A stretch of DNA of 64,000 nucleotides from Flavobacterium anseongense (GCF_021608185.1 NZ_JAKIHN010000007.1:140054-204053), one strand, 5' to 3'; counted from the first letter of the stretch, positions 24,658-35,335 are shown. The notes: a model not told the origin generated them from the sequence alone. Translations and numbers: made by a program.

Positions 24658-27378
24658 ATGATTCTAACAAAAACAAAAATTATTACGAAAAGGGTTTGTC
24701 CTTTTTCATTTTCAAAAGCAGTAGTGTTTTTAATGCTATTTGGTTTTTTTGTTACTGCCAATGCTCAGGGTACGCCTGATGATATTGATGGAGACGGTAT
24801 TCCAAATACTTTAGACTTAGATGATGACAATGACGGAGTATTAGACTCTGTGGAATCGGTAATTACCTACATTCAGTTGAATGGTTTCACAGCGTTTAGC
24901 CCTGCATCAATACCATCGTCAGGATTAGTAGCAGGAAACAGACTTATCAAAAGAAATGCATTAATCTATCAAAACAATCCTTATGATGCAATCATGGAAT
25001 TCACAGCTGTTCAGCCTGGTTCAGGAAGATTATGGTTAATAGGAGGTGGTGATATAGCGCTTCAGGATATCTATCCTTTTGAAAACGCCTATTTTACTTA
25101 CAGATTAATTTTTATGCCAGCAGGAGTAGCAACTCCAACCGGAACATTAACAGCATCTGCAATAAATAACGTAGCAGTATCTCTTGCGGACATTGACGGT
25201 AACGGAAATAGTTCAGACATGGGAGATGTAGCTGGTTATGCATTTGCAAATAATATTACAGGATCACCAATTGTTGGTGCCAATTTGGTTAATCAAGGTT
25301 TTACATTTGGGACATCAGGACTTGGAGGTCCGGGTGCTGGATTTGATTATTATAGACCAGTCCAACTAACTGCAACCAATGGAGCGCCTAATACAACTAT
25401 TCTTGCCGACCCATTATATATGGTAACTACTTACCAAAATGTATATACTTCAAGTGAATTTGTTTATGGAGTTACCGGAACTGAAGATAGTGAAGTCGGA
25501 GAAAGAAGATCTCAAATATTTGTTCGTTTAGGTAATATCGATGGAGTCGATACAGATGGTGATGGTATTATTAATCAATATGATTTAGATTCTGATAACG
25601 ATGGTTGTTCAGATTCTAATGAGTATTATTTCGATCCAAATAGTGCTGGACCTGGTCAACAATACGGCATGACAGGAGGAGCTGTAGCGCCTGTAAATCC
25701 AGATGGGACAGTAATAGCGGCAAGCTACAGTGGTTTTTATGATTTGGCACTTATTGCCGGTGGAGCAAATGCATTTACTAGCCCTGTAGACCGAATTATT
25801 AATGCTGGTGATACTACTACTTTTTCAGTAACTCCTGCAGGAAGTGCAGGGATTTCAAATTTTACCTGGCAGGTAAGCACAGATGGTGGAACAACCTGGA
25901 CCAACGTTATCGACGGAGGAGTATATTCAGGTGCTTCAACAATGACACTTACAATAACGGGAGCACCTTACAGCATGAATAATTATAAATTTAGAGTAAT
26001 GATTAGCTCTAGTGATTTAGTTTGTGGAGACACTTATTCGGCTCCGGCAACGTTATCATTCCTTAATGCAGCACCAATTGCAAACGACGACGACCTAAGT
26101 GCTAACCCTTTATTAGAAGATGGAGCAAATGGTACCGTAAGTGTTTTAAACAACGATACAGATCCTGATGGAAATCCAACAGCACCGGTAAACGGAACAG
26201 GACAATTTACGGTAGATTTAGACCCTGCCACAGCAGGAATTCAAACTACAATTACAACACCGGAAGGTGTTTGGACATTAAATCCTGCAACAGGTGTTGT
26301 TACATTTGACCCTGCAGATAATTATTTTGGTACAGCTTCTATTGTATATACACTTTGCGATCCAAGTGGTGCTTGTGATACTGCAATTATTACGTTTGTT
26401 GTAAGTTCTGTTAATGATGCTCCAGTTGCTGTTAACGATGTAATATCAACACCATATGATACCAATGTAAGTATCCCGGTTGCCGGTAATGATTATGATA
26501 TTGATGGTACAATAAACCCAGCTACGATTGATTTAGATCCATCAACTCCGGGAATTCAAACTACTTTTACAGTTCCGGGAGAAGGAACTTATACTGCAAA
26601 TCCAGACGGTACAGTAACTTTTGATCCTGTAGCAGGTTTTGAAGGTAATACTACGCCAGTAAATTATGTAATTCAAGACAATCAAGGATTGATATCTAAC
26701 ATCGGAACAATATCTATACTTGTTGGTCCGTGTAGCGATAATCCAAGCGGGGATTGTGATTTTGATGGATTGTCTAATTCAGATGAAATTACCATAGGTA
26801 CAAATCCTAATAATCCGGATACCGATGGTGATGGTGTAATAGACGGTACCGAAGTTGCTGATGCTACCGATCCTTTAGATTTTTGTGAATCGATAGAAGA
26901 GCATGCTACTTTAGCTCCATCAACAGCGTTTTTAGATGCTGATTGTGATGGTGATGGACTCATAAACGGAGAAGAATTCGGTAATATTGTTGGTCAACCT
27001 TTTGACAGCAACGGAAATGGAATTCCTGATTATTTAGAAGTTAACAATTATTACCTTTCCAATTATGACGATGGATTAGAAATCTTTAACGGCGTTTCAC
27101 CAGCGAGTGATGATATTAAAAATAATGTGTTTACTATTAGAAATATTGAGATGTATCCTAATAACACTTTACAGATATTCAATAGATGGGGAGTTGTAGT
27201 TTATGAAGTAGACGGTTACGGATCTAACAATAAATATTTTAAAGGAATCTCTGAAGGTAGAGCTACCGTTTCTGCTTCGGAAGAATTACCTGAAGGCACT
27301 TATTTCTATGTATTGAAATATGTTAATTCAACCGGGAAAAGCAAACAACGATCAGGATATTTATATCTAACTCGATAA
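24658..27378 (+). CDS. T9SS type B adhesin of triplet 1 (thrombospondin type 3 and cadherin-like domains)
   Basis: This 906-residue secreted protein has a long Sec signal peptide (1-36, ending TANAQ). It then shows thrombospondin type 3 calcium motifs (DIDGDGIPNTLDLDDDNDG, again at about 300), an Ig-like domain (WQVSTDGGTTWTNV) and two cadherin-like modules (SVLNNDTDPDGNP and IPVAGNDYDIDG). A second calcium-motif block (CDFDGLSNSDEITIGTNP) precedes a type B sorting domain (NTLQIFNRWGVVVYEVDGYG ... LPEGTYFYVLKYV ... SGYLYLTR). It is the first gene of an operon with a PorP/SprF protein and a PorE-like protein. Two operator-bearing promoters precede it. A role in surface adhesion or gliding is inferred from family membership. 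Confidence 0.9.
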   Translation: MILTKTKIITKRVCPFSFSKAVVFLMLFGFFVTANAQGTPDDIDGDGIPNTLDLDDDNDGVLDSVESVITYIQLNGFTAFSPASIPSSGLVAGNRLIKRNALIYQNNPYDAIMEFTAVQPGSGRLWLIGGGDIALQDIYPFENAYFTYRLIFMPAGVATPTGTLTASAINNVAVSLADIDGNGNSSDMGDVAGYAFANNITGSPIVGANLVNQGFTFGTSGLGGPGAGFDYYRPVQLTATNGAPNTTILADPLYMVTTYQNVYTSSEFVYGVTGTEDSEVGERRSQIFVRLGNIDGVDTDGDGIINQYDLDSDNDGCSDSNEYYFDPNSAGPGQQYGMTGGAVAPVNPDGTVIAASYSGFYDLALIAGGANAFTSPVDRIINAGDTTTFSVTPAGSAGISNFTWQVSTDGGTTWTNVIDGGVYSGASTMTLTITGAPYSMNNYKFRVMISSSDLVCGDTYSAPATLSFLNAAPIANDDDLSANPLLEDGANGTVSVLNNDTDPDGNPTAPVNGTGQFTVDLDPATAGIQTTITTPEGVWTLNPATGVVTFDPADNYFGTASIVYTLCDPSGACDTAIITFVVSSVNDAPVAVNDVISTPYDTNVSIPVAGNDYDIDGTINPATIDLDPSTPGIQTTFTVPGEGTYTANPDGTVTFDPVAGFEGNTTPVNYVIQDNQGLISNIGTISILVGPCSDNPSGDCDFDGLSNSDEITIGTNPNNPDTDGDGVIDGTEVADATDPLDFCESIEEHATLAPSTAFLDADCDGDGLINGEEFGNIVGQPFDSNGNGIPDYLEVNNYYLSNYDDGLEIFNGVSPASDDIKNNVFTIRNIEMYPNNTLQIFNRWGVVVYEVDGYGSNNKYFKGISEGRATVSASEELPEGTYFYVLKYVNSTGKSKQRSGYLYLTR

Positions 27379-27426
27379 TTAATAAAAAGGGTGTTACTAT
27401 CTAATAACGTTCTCAATTTAAAATAT

Positions 27427-28353
27427 ATGAAGACAAAATTTACAGGTTTATTTTTAGTGTTTTTTACTGTTGTTGCTTTTGCACAACAAGAAGGACAATA
27501 TACTCAGTATATGTACAATACAAGTGTTATCAATCCGGCATATACTGGTTCGAGAGAAGCATTAAGTATTTTTGGATTACATCGAACTCAATGGGTTGGA
27601 TTAGAAGGAGCACCGTCTACAAATAACATAGCAATCAGTTCGCCTATAGGCAAAAATGTTGCGTTGGGTTTAAGTGTGGTGAATGACAAAATTGGTCCTT
27701 CTGACGAAAATAATTTTGCGATTGATTTCTCTTATGGTTTTCCAATTTCAGAAAACTACAAACTGTCATTCGGATTAAAAGGAAGTGCTAATATATTAAA
27801 TGTTGATTTTACAAAATTAAACATATACAACCCTGGAGATCCAAGATTTCAGGATAATATCGACAATCGATTTACATCAAATATTGGAGCAGGTGTTTAT
27901 TTAAATTCTGATAAAACTTATTTTGGATTGTCAGTTCCTTATTTGATAGAAAGTAAGCATTATGATGGAACAGCTCCAAGTAGCGCTGATTCTTTTATAG
28001 CTTCAGAGAAAATGCACTTTAATTTTATTGCCGGACATGTATTTGATTTAAATCCAAACATCAAATTCAAACCTTCAGTATTAAGTAAAGTAGTTCAAGG
28101 TGCACCGTTATCATTGGATTTGTCTGGTAACTTTTTAATTAATGATAAATTTACCGCCGGTTTAGCCTATAGATTAAGTTCTTCTTTCAGCGCATTGGCA
28201 GGGTTTCAAGTAACAAATGGTTTATTCATCGGATATGCCTATGATAGAGAAACTACCAAATTGGCAGATTATAACTCAGGCTCTCATGAAGTGTTCCTGC
28301 GATTTGAATTAGTTAAAAGAAATGTAAAAATAATGTCTCCAAGATTCTTCTAA
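27427..28353 (+). CDS. PorP/SprF family T9SS outer-membrane protein, triplet 1
   Basis: This 308-residue outer-membrane beta-barrel protein has a Sec signal peptide ending FAQQ and the family signature EGQYTQYMYNTSVINPAYTGSR followed by GLHRTQWVGLEGAPST. It ends in an aromatic residue (SPRFF), as barrels do. F. johnsoniae SprF is needed to deliver the adhesin SprB to the surface, and PorP/SprF proteins are thought to pair with type B cargo. The ATG at 27427 is chosen because an upstream in-frame start would add 12 residues before a normal signal peptide. It lies 48 bp after the adhesin and 10 bp before the next gene. Confidence 0.93.
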   Translation: MKTKFTGLFLVFFTVVAFAQQEGQYTQYMYNTSVINPAYTGSREALSIFGLHRTQWVGLEGAPSTNNIAISSPIGKNVALGLSVVNDKIGPSDENNFAIDFSYGFPISENYKLSFGLKGSANILNVDFTKLNIYNPGDPRFQDNIDNRFTSNIGAGVYLNSDKTYFGLSVPYLIESKHYDGTAPSSADSFIASEKMHFNFIAGHVFDLNPNIKFKPSVLSKVVQGAPLSLDLSGNFLINDKFTAGLAYRLSSSFSALAGFQVTNGLFIGYAYDRETTKLADYNSGSHEVFLRFELVKRNVKIMSPRFF

Positions 28354-28363
28354 TAGTACTATC

Positions 28364-30289
28364 ATGAAAATAAAAAATATAATATTCAGTTCACTTTTAA
28401 TCGTTGTTTTATTTCAACATGGCTATTCGCAAAAATCTCAAATTGCTGCTGCCGACAAAAAATATGAAAAAAGTTATTATGTCGATGCAATTGCTACCTA
28501 TGAGCGCATAGCAGAAAAAGGATATAAGAATGAAAATATGTTCCTAAAATTAGGTAATGCAAATTATTTTAATGCTGAATTACAAAAAGCTGAAAAATGG
28601 TATACCGAGCTTTATAAAATGAATAAAGAGCAGGAACCGGAGTTTTTTTATAGATATTCTCAATCGCTAAAGTCAGTTGGGAATTATTCCAAAGCAAACG
28701 AAATGATGGAGGTGTTCAATAAAAAATCAGGTAACGAAAGAAGAGCCCAGCTATACGTAGACAATAAAAATTATCTTGAAACAATAAAAGCCAATTCAGG
28801 ACGTTATGCAGTTGAAGACGCCGGAGTTAATTCAGCAAATTCAGATTTCGGAAGTGCTTTATTGGGGAATAAATTAGTATTTGCTTCGGCTCGCCCTGTT
28901 GCAGGATCAAGTAAAGTATTTAACCAAACCAAAGAATCATTTACAGATCTTTTTGAATCTGAAATTGGTACCGACGGAAAATTAGCAGAGCCAAAGCAAT
29001 TTGGAGGTAAAGAAATCAATTCAGTATTTCATGAATCATCACCGGTTTTCACAAAAGATGGTAAAACGGTTTACTTTACAAGAAACAATTATAACGATGG
29101 TAAAAAAGGAAAAATCGTTAAGGACGTAATGGTGCTTAAATTATACAAAGCTACCTTAGAAAATGGTTCTTGGGGCAATGTAACCGAATTATCTATCAAT
29201 AGTAATCAATACAATGTTGCAAATCCGGCCTTGAGTCTGGATAACAAGACGCTTTACTTTGCCTCAGATATGCCTGGAACATTAGGACAATCTGATTTAT
29301 TTAAAGCCACTATAAAAGCCGATGGTAGTTTGGATACTCCGGTAAATCTTGGAAAAGGAATTAATACAGAAGGAAGAGAATCTTTCCCGTTTGTATCATT
29401 TGATAATAAATTGTATTTCGCAACCGATGGCCGTCCGGGTCTTGGAGGTTTGGATATTTATGTTTCCAAAATTGAAGATGAAGGCTTTAGAGGAGTTGAA
29501 AATGTTGGAGCTCCAATTAATAGCCCACAAGATGATTTTGCTTTTAGTATTCAAAATAACGGAAAAGGTTTTGTTACTTCAAATAGAACCGGTGGAAAAG
29601 GAGGCGACGACATTTATAAAGTTGCTGAAATACAGTGCAACCAAAAAGTGGAAGGTCTTATCACAGATTCAGAAACAAATCAAATACTGGCTAATGTAAA
29701 AGTTAGTTTGCTTAATGAAAAATTTGAGTTGCTGAAAGAATCTAAATCAGATGACAAAGGGCAGTATAGCTTTGATGCAGAATGTGGTAAAAAATATTAT
29801 GTTAGAGCTGAATTGGATAAGTATCTTACTAAAGAAACTCCTGTTATAACGGGTACATCAAACGGTACAACCAATGTGCCTATCGCTATTGAAAAAGCCG
29901 GATGTACATTAGTTGTTGGAAGTGATTTGGCTAAGTGTTTCGGAATTAAATATACCTATTTTGATTTAAATAAAACTGCAATTACGAATGAAGCAGCCTT
30001 TGAATTAGAGAAAATTCTTGATGTTATGAAACAAAATACGAAAATCAAGATTGATGTTCGTTCGCATACCGATAGCCGACATACAGATAAATACAACCAA
30101 ACTTTATCAGATAACAGAGCAAAAGCTACTATAGACTGGTTAGTTAAAAATGGTGTTGATGCCAGTAGACTTACAGGTAAAGGCTATGGAGAATCTCAAT
30201 TATTAAACAAATGTTCCGACGGTGTTCAATGTACCGAAGAAGAGCATCAGGCAAATAGAAGAAGCGAGTTTATTGTTGTTGCATTCTAA
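28364..30289 (+). CDS. PorE-like OmpA-family protein (TPR, beta-propeller, CarboxypepD_reg, OmpA), triplet 1
   Basis: This 641-residue periplasmic/outer-membrane protein has a signal peptide and TPR helices (about 25-130). PD40/WD40-like propeller blades follow (FTKDGKTVYFTRNNY, DNKTLYFASDMPGT, LYFATDGRPGLGGLDIY), then a carboxypeptidase-regulatory domain (about 430-500) and a C-terminal OmpA peptidoglycan-binding domain (IKYTYFDLNKTAI ... RSHTDSR ... NRRSEF). This four-part order is that of P. gingivalis PorE, which ties T9SS assemblies to peptidoglycan. It is the last gene of triplet 1, so it may anchor the dedicated PorP/adhesin pair. It is clearly divergent from the two near-identical copies at 46.6 and 59.7 kb. 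Confidence 0.9.
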   Translation: MKIKNIIFSSLLIVVLFQHGYSQKSQIAAADKKYEKSYYVDAIATYERIAEKGYKNENMFLKLGNANYFNAELQKAEKWYTELYKMNKEQEPEFFYRYSQSLKSVGNYSKANEMMEVFNKKSGNERRAQLYVDNKNYLETIKANSGRYAVEDAGVNSANSDFGSALLGNKLVFASARPVAGSSKVFNQTKESFTDLFESEIGTDGKLAEPKQFGGKEINSVFHESSPVFTKDGKTVYFTRNNYNDGKKGKIVKDVMVLKLYKATLENGSWGNVTELSINSNQYNVANPALSLDNKTLYFASDMPGTLGQSDLFKATIKADGSLDTPVNLGKGINTEGRESFPFVSFDNKLYFATDGRPGLGGLDIYVSKIEDEGFRGVENVGAPINSPQDDFAFSIQNNGKGFVTSNRTGGKGGDDIYKVAEIQCNQKVEGLITDSETNQILANVKVSLLNEKFELLKESKSDDKGQYSFDAECGKKYYVRAELDKYLTKETPVITGTSNGTTNVPIAIEKAGCTLVVGSDLAKCFGIKYTYFDLNKTAITNEAAFELEKILDVMKQNTKIKIDVRSHTDSRHTDKYNQTLSDNRAKATIDWLVKNGVDASRLTGKGYGESQLLNKCSDGVQCTEEEHQANRRSEFIVVAF

Positions 30290-30337
30290 TAATACTAATG
30301 AAATGATTAATGTTATTTTAAAATAAGATATATTTTC

Positions 30338-30345
30338 TACCTTTG
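30338..30345 (+). promoter_or_regulatory. -7 element before the type A secreted protein gene
   Basis: TACCTTTG is a perfect TAnnTTTG match, 127 nt before the start codon. The -33 region is only AT-rich. It would place operator O4 within the leader. Confidence 0.5.
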
Positions 30346-30415
30346 TACAGTCGTTTGTAAAATGCATGTATTCAGGTAGTTTATATTTTTATTTTGAAGA
30401 ATAAGTCACTTTAAG

Positions 30416-30427
30416 GCAATCGATTGC
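30416..30427. promoter_or_regulatory. Operator-like palindrome O4 (AATCGATT family)
   Basis: GCAATCGATTGC is a perfect 12-bp palindrome sharing its core with O1-O3 and matching TGnAAnCGnTTnCA except for the first base. It lies 45 bp before the start codon of the 1565-residue secreted protein. No good -7 element abuts it, unlike O1-O3. Confidence 0.62.
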
Positions 30428-30471
30428 ATAGTTTTTTGACAAGATTAAATTTTATCTTAATTATTAATTTT

Positions 30472-33400
30472 ATGAACATTATTACAACACGTTTTTTCCA
30501 GAAAAAAAATAAAGCAATCCATAGATTGTTATGTCTTTTTGCGTTGTTGCTAATGACTGTTCAGATCAGTTGGGGGCAGGCGCAGACTATAGGTAGTTTT
30601 CCTAGTATGGATGGTGGGATGGAGACTCAAGCAGCCGGTGGTTTGTCATTATTGGCACTTCCAACAGCAACTACACAGACAGCATACACGGAAAATAATG
30701 CTAGTTCCGTTGGAGTAATTAATACAACAGGAGGACGTTCAGGACCTCAGTATTTATCTATTACCACAGGTTCTTCAGGTCATGGATTTTATACTCCTAC
30801 TGCCTCACTTGCTCAGAATACTCAGTATGTTGTTCAGTATTATTTTAAATATGCAGGTTCAAGTAATAGAAGTTTTGTTGTTTCAGCAACTCCCAATGGG
30901 GGTACTAATTGGGGTACTGCAAGTACAGCTGCTAATGTAAATAGTATAGCAGTTTGGACAAAACGTACTGAAGTTATTACTTCTGCAAACAATGCAGCAA
31001 CTGGTTATGGAATAGTAAGATTTCAAGGAAGCGGAGGAGGAATTTCTGTTGCTTATGAAATAGATGATATTGTTGTTTATGCAGGTAGTGCTGCAGATAC
31101 TGTTGTGCCTGCTGACCCAACAGTTGCAGGAACAACTATAGCCTCTGGTACTTCTTTAAATGTTAATTGGACTGGTTTGCTAAATGCAGGTGATGGTGGT
31201 GGTTACGTAATTGTTCGTAGTACTTCGGCAACTGCAGTCACTTTGAATGTGAACGGTATTTATGGTGTTGGTAATACGACAGCTACAGGTGGAGGTACAG
31301 TAGTAGGAATAGTTCCGGGTGTTGCTGGAGCAAATACTTTTTTAGATACAGGGCTATCTAGCGGTGTAACATATTATTATACTATTTTTGCTGTAGACAA
31401 AGCATTTAATTATTGTACTATTCCTGCGACATGCAGTGGCAATACAGGTTTGACTCCACCAACACTTACTGCTGATACGACATTAAATAATGTTGATAAT
31501 AATATAGACATTACTTTTACTAATGACGCAGCATGGTTTGCATTAGTTACTGCGGTTAAAATAGGTACTACAACTTTAACTGCAGGAACAGATTATGTTT
31601 TAACTGCGGGTAATTTACAATTGCTACCGTCAGGTTTAAATACTTTATTAACTACTGCAGGTTCAAAAGCAGTATCTATTGTGGCAACGGGCTATTCGCC
31701 GGCTACTGTAACCCAACAGATTAATGCAGGTGCTGTAGTGGCAGCAAATTCAACAGCAACTATAGGTTCAGCTTTAGCGCCGGGAACTACGCAAACCATT
31801 ACAATTACTGCCAGAGACCAGTACAATAATTTAGTATCAGGATATAATTTTGTATATGATGCAACTATTACAAATACTAATGCTACTACTGGAGAATCGT
31901 ATACTATAGACGGGACTGCCAGAACTTCAACTGTAAATGATTTGTTTGTAACTACAGTTACCAATGCAAGTGGAGTTGCAACTTTTACTGTAACTCTTCC
32001 GGCTACCATTGATGTTAATGACGGCATTAGTGTTCAGGTGCAATTAGTGAATGGTACTTCTAATGTAGGTTCTGCATTTTCATACATACAATTGCCTTCT
32101 CAAACCATTACTTTTGGCGCATTATCAGCAGTTACTTATGGTGATGCTAATTTTAATTTAACGGCTACGGCGAGCTCAGGACTAACAGTTAGCTACTCCA
32201 GTTCTAATACAGCAGTAGCAACGGTTTCAGGTAATACAGTAACAATTGTAGCGCCTGGTACAACTAATATTACCGCTTCGCAGGCAGGAAATGGCAGCTG
32301 GGCTGCCGCTACACCGGTTGTTCAGGCTTTGACCGTAAATGTAAAACCGCTAACCATTTCAAGTGCTGCAGCATCAAATAAAGTTTATGATGGCACAACA
32401 GCAGCGACCATCACGGGTTCACTTACAGGAATTATTAATGCCGATGTGGTTACTTTAACAGGAACGGGGACATTTGCAAGTGCTAATGTCGGAACCGGAA
32501 TAGCAGTTACTTCAACCAGTACTTTGGGAGGAGCAAATGCTGCAAAATATAGTTTGACACAACCAACCGGTTTAACAGCTAATATTACCAAAGCAAATCA
32601 AACCATCAATATTGTAGCCGCTTCTTTATTAAACTATGTTGGGTTTACCGATTTTACGCCACCATTTGCATCTGCAACATCAGGAACAAACACAATTACT
32701 TTTACAAGTTCAAATCCTGCCGTTGCTACTATTGTTTCAAATAAGGTGCATTATGTTGGTATTGGTACGACTACTATTACGGCTTCACAAGCTGCAAGTA
32801 CTAATTATAATGCAGCTACCGATGTAACCAGAACACTTACCGTTATTGAGTATCCTATAGCGGCATGGAATTTTTGGACGTCAAGCAGTGTTACACAGAC
32901 CAATATTCAAGCCTATCTTTATGATGCTGGTTTAGACACGACTACTAATAATACTGTACCTGCCGGAACTAATACAGCTTCTTCGTTGGCACCAAAGTAT
33001 ATAACACGAGGTTCAAGCGTAGCTGCCAGTGGAGGTACCAGTGCTTTTAGATCAACTGGTTTTCCATTCAATACACCTACCATTATTGCTCCTTCAGTCA
33101 CATCCGGGAATAATCAATATTTTCAGGTTACACTTCAGGCAGCAAGTGCCGGAAAAACAGTTTCTATTTCTACCATTGATGCCCATTTTTATGATGCAAC
33201 TAATGGTTTTAATACCGCTCCGGGTGTTATTTCCCAATTTGGGTACAGTTTAGACGGAGGAACTACTATTGTTCCAATAGGGTCCGCGGTCCAATCTACG
33301 TCATTAAGAATGGGACAGATAGATGTATCAGGCATTACAGCCTTGCAGGATGTTCCTTTTGGGACTACAATTACGTTGCGCTATTATGCAAGTGGATATG

Positions 33401-35169
33401 GATCTTCAGGTTCAGGTTGGGGCTTTGGTTCTCCAAACACAGCAACGGGAGCCGGGCTTCCACCAGGTGTAGCTGCTGCAGGTACTGATGGTTTGGTAAT
33501 CGGAGGAGATGTATCTGATTCTACTACTTGGACTACAGGTTTAGTTTGGACTAACGGAACTCCATCTGCTACCAAGAACGCTATTATTTTAGGTGCTTAT
33601 GATACTGCAACAAGTGGTGGCGGTTTTACAGCCAAAAAGCTAACAATAAATGGTTCAGGTTCTTTAACTATTAGAGCAGGCGCTACCGTAACAGTACAAA
33701 ATCAAATAATAAACAATGCAGGAGCCAATGCTATTATTATAGAAAATACAGGTAGTTTGGTTCAGGTTAATGATTATGCTGTTAATAAAGGCGTTATCAA
33801 TTATAAGCGACAAACTAATGCCATAAGTAATTTTGATTATACTTATTGGTCTTCACCGGTAACAGGGTTTACTTTAGGTGGTGTTTCTCCAAATACGCAA
33901 TACGACAAGTTTTATTCTTTTAATTCCACTACACAAGCCTGGAAACAGGAAACTACTGCAACGACAATGACTCCTGCTGTTGGTTATATAATTAGAGGAC
34001 CACAGTTAAGTGCTTATATGGCTCCAAATCCACCGTCTTCGTATGAAGCTACTTTCGTTGGTGTACCAAATAATGGAAAATATCAGATTTCTGGAATTGT
34101 TGCTAATAAAGCTTACCTTATAGGAAATCCGTATCCATCTGCTTTAGATGCAGATACTTTCATAGATGGGAATCTGAATGTTCTTGATGGAACCTTGTAT
34201 TTCTGGACACATAATACACCTATAGCAGGTAATGTATATGATCAAGATGATTATGCTTCATATAACCGTACGGGATCAACAGGTACAGCAGCTTTAAATC
34301 CGGGAGTTAGTAATTTTGCTCCTACGGGTAAAATTGGTTCAGGACAAGGATTCTTTGCTAATAGTAAAAATCCTGCTCTTTTAAATGGAGATACAACAAT
34401 CGACTTTTCTAATTCGATGAGAGTAGGTGTGGGGGGAATTACAGGAGATAATTCTCAATTTTTCAGAACAAACAACAGAACAAATACGTCTATTGAAAAG
34501 CACCGTATTTGGTTAAATTTAACAAGTCCTCAAGGAGCTTTCAAACAAACTTTAGTAGGTTATATAGAAGGAGCTACAAATGAGTATGAAGGTCTTTTTG
34601 ACGGCGAAAATTTTAATGCGAATCAATATGTCAATTTTTATAGTATAAATCAAGGTAAGAATTTAACCATACAGGGTCGTGCATTACCATTTGACGAAAA
34701 TGACCAAGTGCCATTAGGATTTAAAACAACTATTACCGGTCCTTTAACGATAAGCATAGATAATACAGATGGTTTATTAGCTGATCAAAACGTTTATATC
34801 GAAGATTTACTGACCAATACAATTATAGACATAACAAACGGAGGTTATACGTTTGATGCGGTACCGGGAATATATAATAACCGTTTTATTTTGAGATATA
34901 CCAATGGTGCTTTAGGTGTAAACGATCCGTCATTAATTAAAAATAGTATCACAGTTTACAAAAGTAATGGCATCATAAACATAAATTCGACTAATGAGCT
35001 AATAGCTAATGTCAAAGTTTATGATCTTCAGGGAAGGTTGATTACAGAACAAAAAGAGGTTAATGCAACATCAACGTCAATTAAGAATCTGAGAGCTTCA
35101 CAGCAAGTTTTGATAGTTAAAGTAACGACACAAGACAATAAAGTAGTGACTAAAAAAGTGGTGAATTAG
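30472..35169 (+). CDS. Large T9SS type A secreted protein with Ig-like/MBG-YDG modules
   Basis: This 1565-residue protein starts at the ATG before a long Sec signal peptide (KKNKAIHRLLCLFALLLMTVQISWGQAQT); an in-frame TTG upstream lies inside operator O4 and is unlikely. The N-terminal part looks like a carbohydrate-binding-type beta sandwich. Fibronectin III-like and Ig-like text follows, then a bacterial Ig-like domain (FNLTATASSGLTVSYSSSNT) and a YDG/MBG module (SNKVYDGTTAATITGSL, ANVGTGIAV, KYSLTQPTG). The last 75 residues are a type A T9SS sorting domain (VKVYDLQGRLI ... VLIVKV ... VTKKVVN). No catalytic motif was seen; a matrix or adhesion role is possible. The only shared link to the adhesin operon is the operator. 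Confidence 0.88.
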   Translation: MNIITTRFFQKKNKAIHRLLCLFALLLMTVQISWGQAQTIGSFPSMDGGMETQAAGGLSLLALPTATTQTAYTENNASSVGVINTTGGRSGPQYLSITTGSSGHGFYTPTASLAQNTQYVVQYYFKYAGSSNRSFVVSATPNGGTNWGTASTAANVNSIAVWTKRTEVITSANNAATGYGIVRFQGSGGGISVAYEIDDIVVYAGSAADTVVPADPTVAGTTIASGTSLNVNWTGLLNAGDGGGYVIVRSTSATAVTLNVNGIYGVGNTTATGGGTVVGIVPGVAGANTFLDTGLSSGVTYYYTIFAVDKAFNYCTIPATCSGNTGLTPPTLTADTTLNNVDNNIDITFTNDAAWFALVTAVKIGTTTLTAGTDYVLTAGNLQLLPSGLNTLLTTAGSKAVSIVATGYSPATVTQQINAGAVVAANSTATIGSALAPGTTQTITITARDQYNNLVSGYNFVYDATITNTNATTGESYTIDGTARTSTVNDLFVTTVTNASGVATFTVTLPATIDVNDGISVQVQLVNGTSNVGSAFSYIQLPSQTITFGALSAVTYGDANFNLTATASSGLTVSYSSSNTAVATVSGNTVTIVAPGTTNITASQAGNGSWAAATPVVQALTVNVKPLTISSAAASNKVYDGTTAATITGSLTGIINADVVTLTGTGTFASANVGTGIAVTSTSTLGGANAAKYSLTQPTGLTANITKANQTINIVAASLLNYVGFTDFTPPFASATSGTNTITFTSSNPAVATIVSNKVHYVGIGTTTITASQAASTNYNAATDVTRTLTVIEYPIAAWNFWTSSSVTQTNIQAYLYDAGLDTTTNNTVPAGTNTASSLAPKYITRGSSVAASGGTSAFRSTGFPFNTPTIIAPSVTSGNNQYFQVTLQAASAGKTVSISTIDAHFYDATNGFNTAPGVISQFGYSLDGGTTIVPIGSAVQSTSLRMGQIDVSGITALQDVPFGTTITLRYYASGYGSSGSGWGFGSPNTATGAGLPPGVAAAGTDGLVIGGDVSDSTTWTTGLVWTNGTPSATKNAIILGAYDTATSGGGFTAKKLTINGSGSLTIRAGATVTVQNQIINNAGANAIIIENTGSLVQVNDYAVNKGVINYKRQTNAISNFDYTYWSSPVTGFTLGGVSPNTQYDKFYSFNSTTQAWKQETTATTMTPAVGYIIRGPQLSAYMAPNPPSSYEATFVGVPNNGKYQISGIVANKAYLIGNPYPSALDADTFIDGNLNVLDGTLYFWTHNTPIAGNVYDQDDYASYNRTGSTGTAALNPGVSNFAPTGKIGSGQGFFANSKNPALLNGDTTIDFSNSMRVGVGGITGDNSQFFRTNNRTNTSIEKHRIWLNLTSPQGAFKQTLVGYIEGATNEYEGLFDGENFNANQYVNFYSINQGKNLTIQGRALPFDENDQVPLGFKTTITGPLTISIDNTDGLLADQNVYIEDLLTNTIIDITNGGYTFDAVPGIYNNRFILRYTNGALGVNDPSLIKNSITVYKSNGIININSTNELIANVKVYDLQGRLITEQKEVNATSTSIKNLRASQQVLIVKVTTQDNKVVTKKVVN

Positions 35170-35221
35170 TAAATATATAGAGTAAAAGATTTCATTTTCA
35201 AGATTATTTTTTTTTCAGCAG

Positions 35222-35256
35222 CCCAGTTTCAATTATTTTTGAAGCTGGGTTTTTTT
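35222..35256 (+). terminator. Rho-independent terminator after the type A secreted protein gene
   Basis: An 11-bp stem CCCAGTTTCAA / TTGAAGCTGGG (35222-35232 and 35239-35249, one wobble pair) is followed by a T-run. Confidence 0.88.
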
Positions 35257-35335
35257 AGTTTGAAAATACTCTTTTTGTTTATCAATTTAAGTTAAATAGA
35301 ATAACTTTGAATACTAAGAATTCCGTTACCATCTT

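Noticed and set aside
30424..30471. TTG start adding 16 residues to the type A secreted protein
   Set aside because: The TTG lies inside the operator palindrome, and the ATG at 30472 gives a normal long signal peptide.
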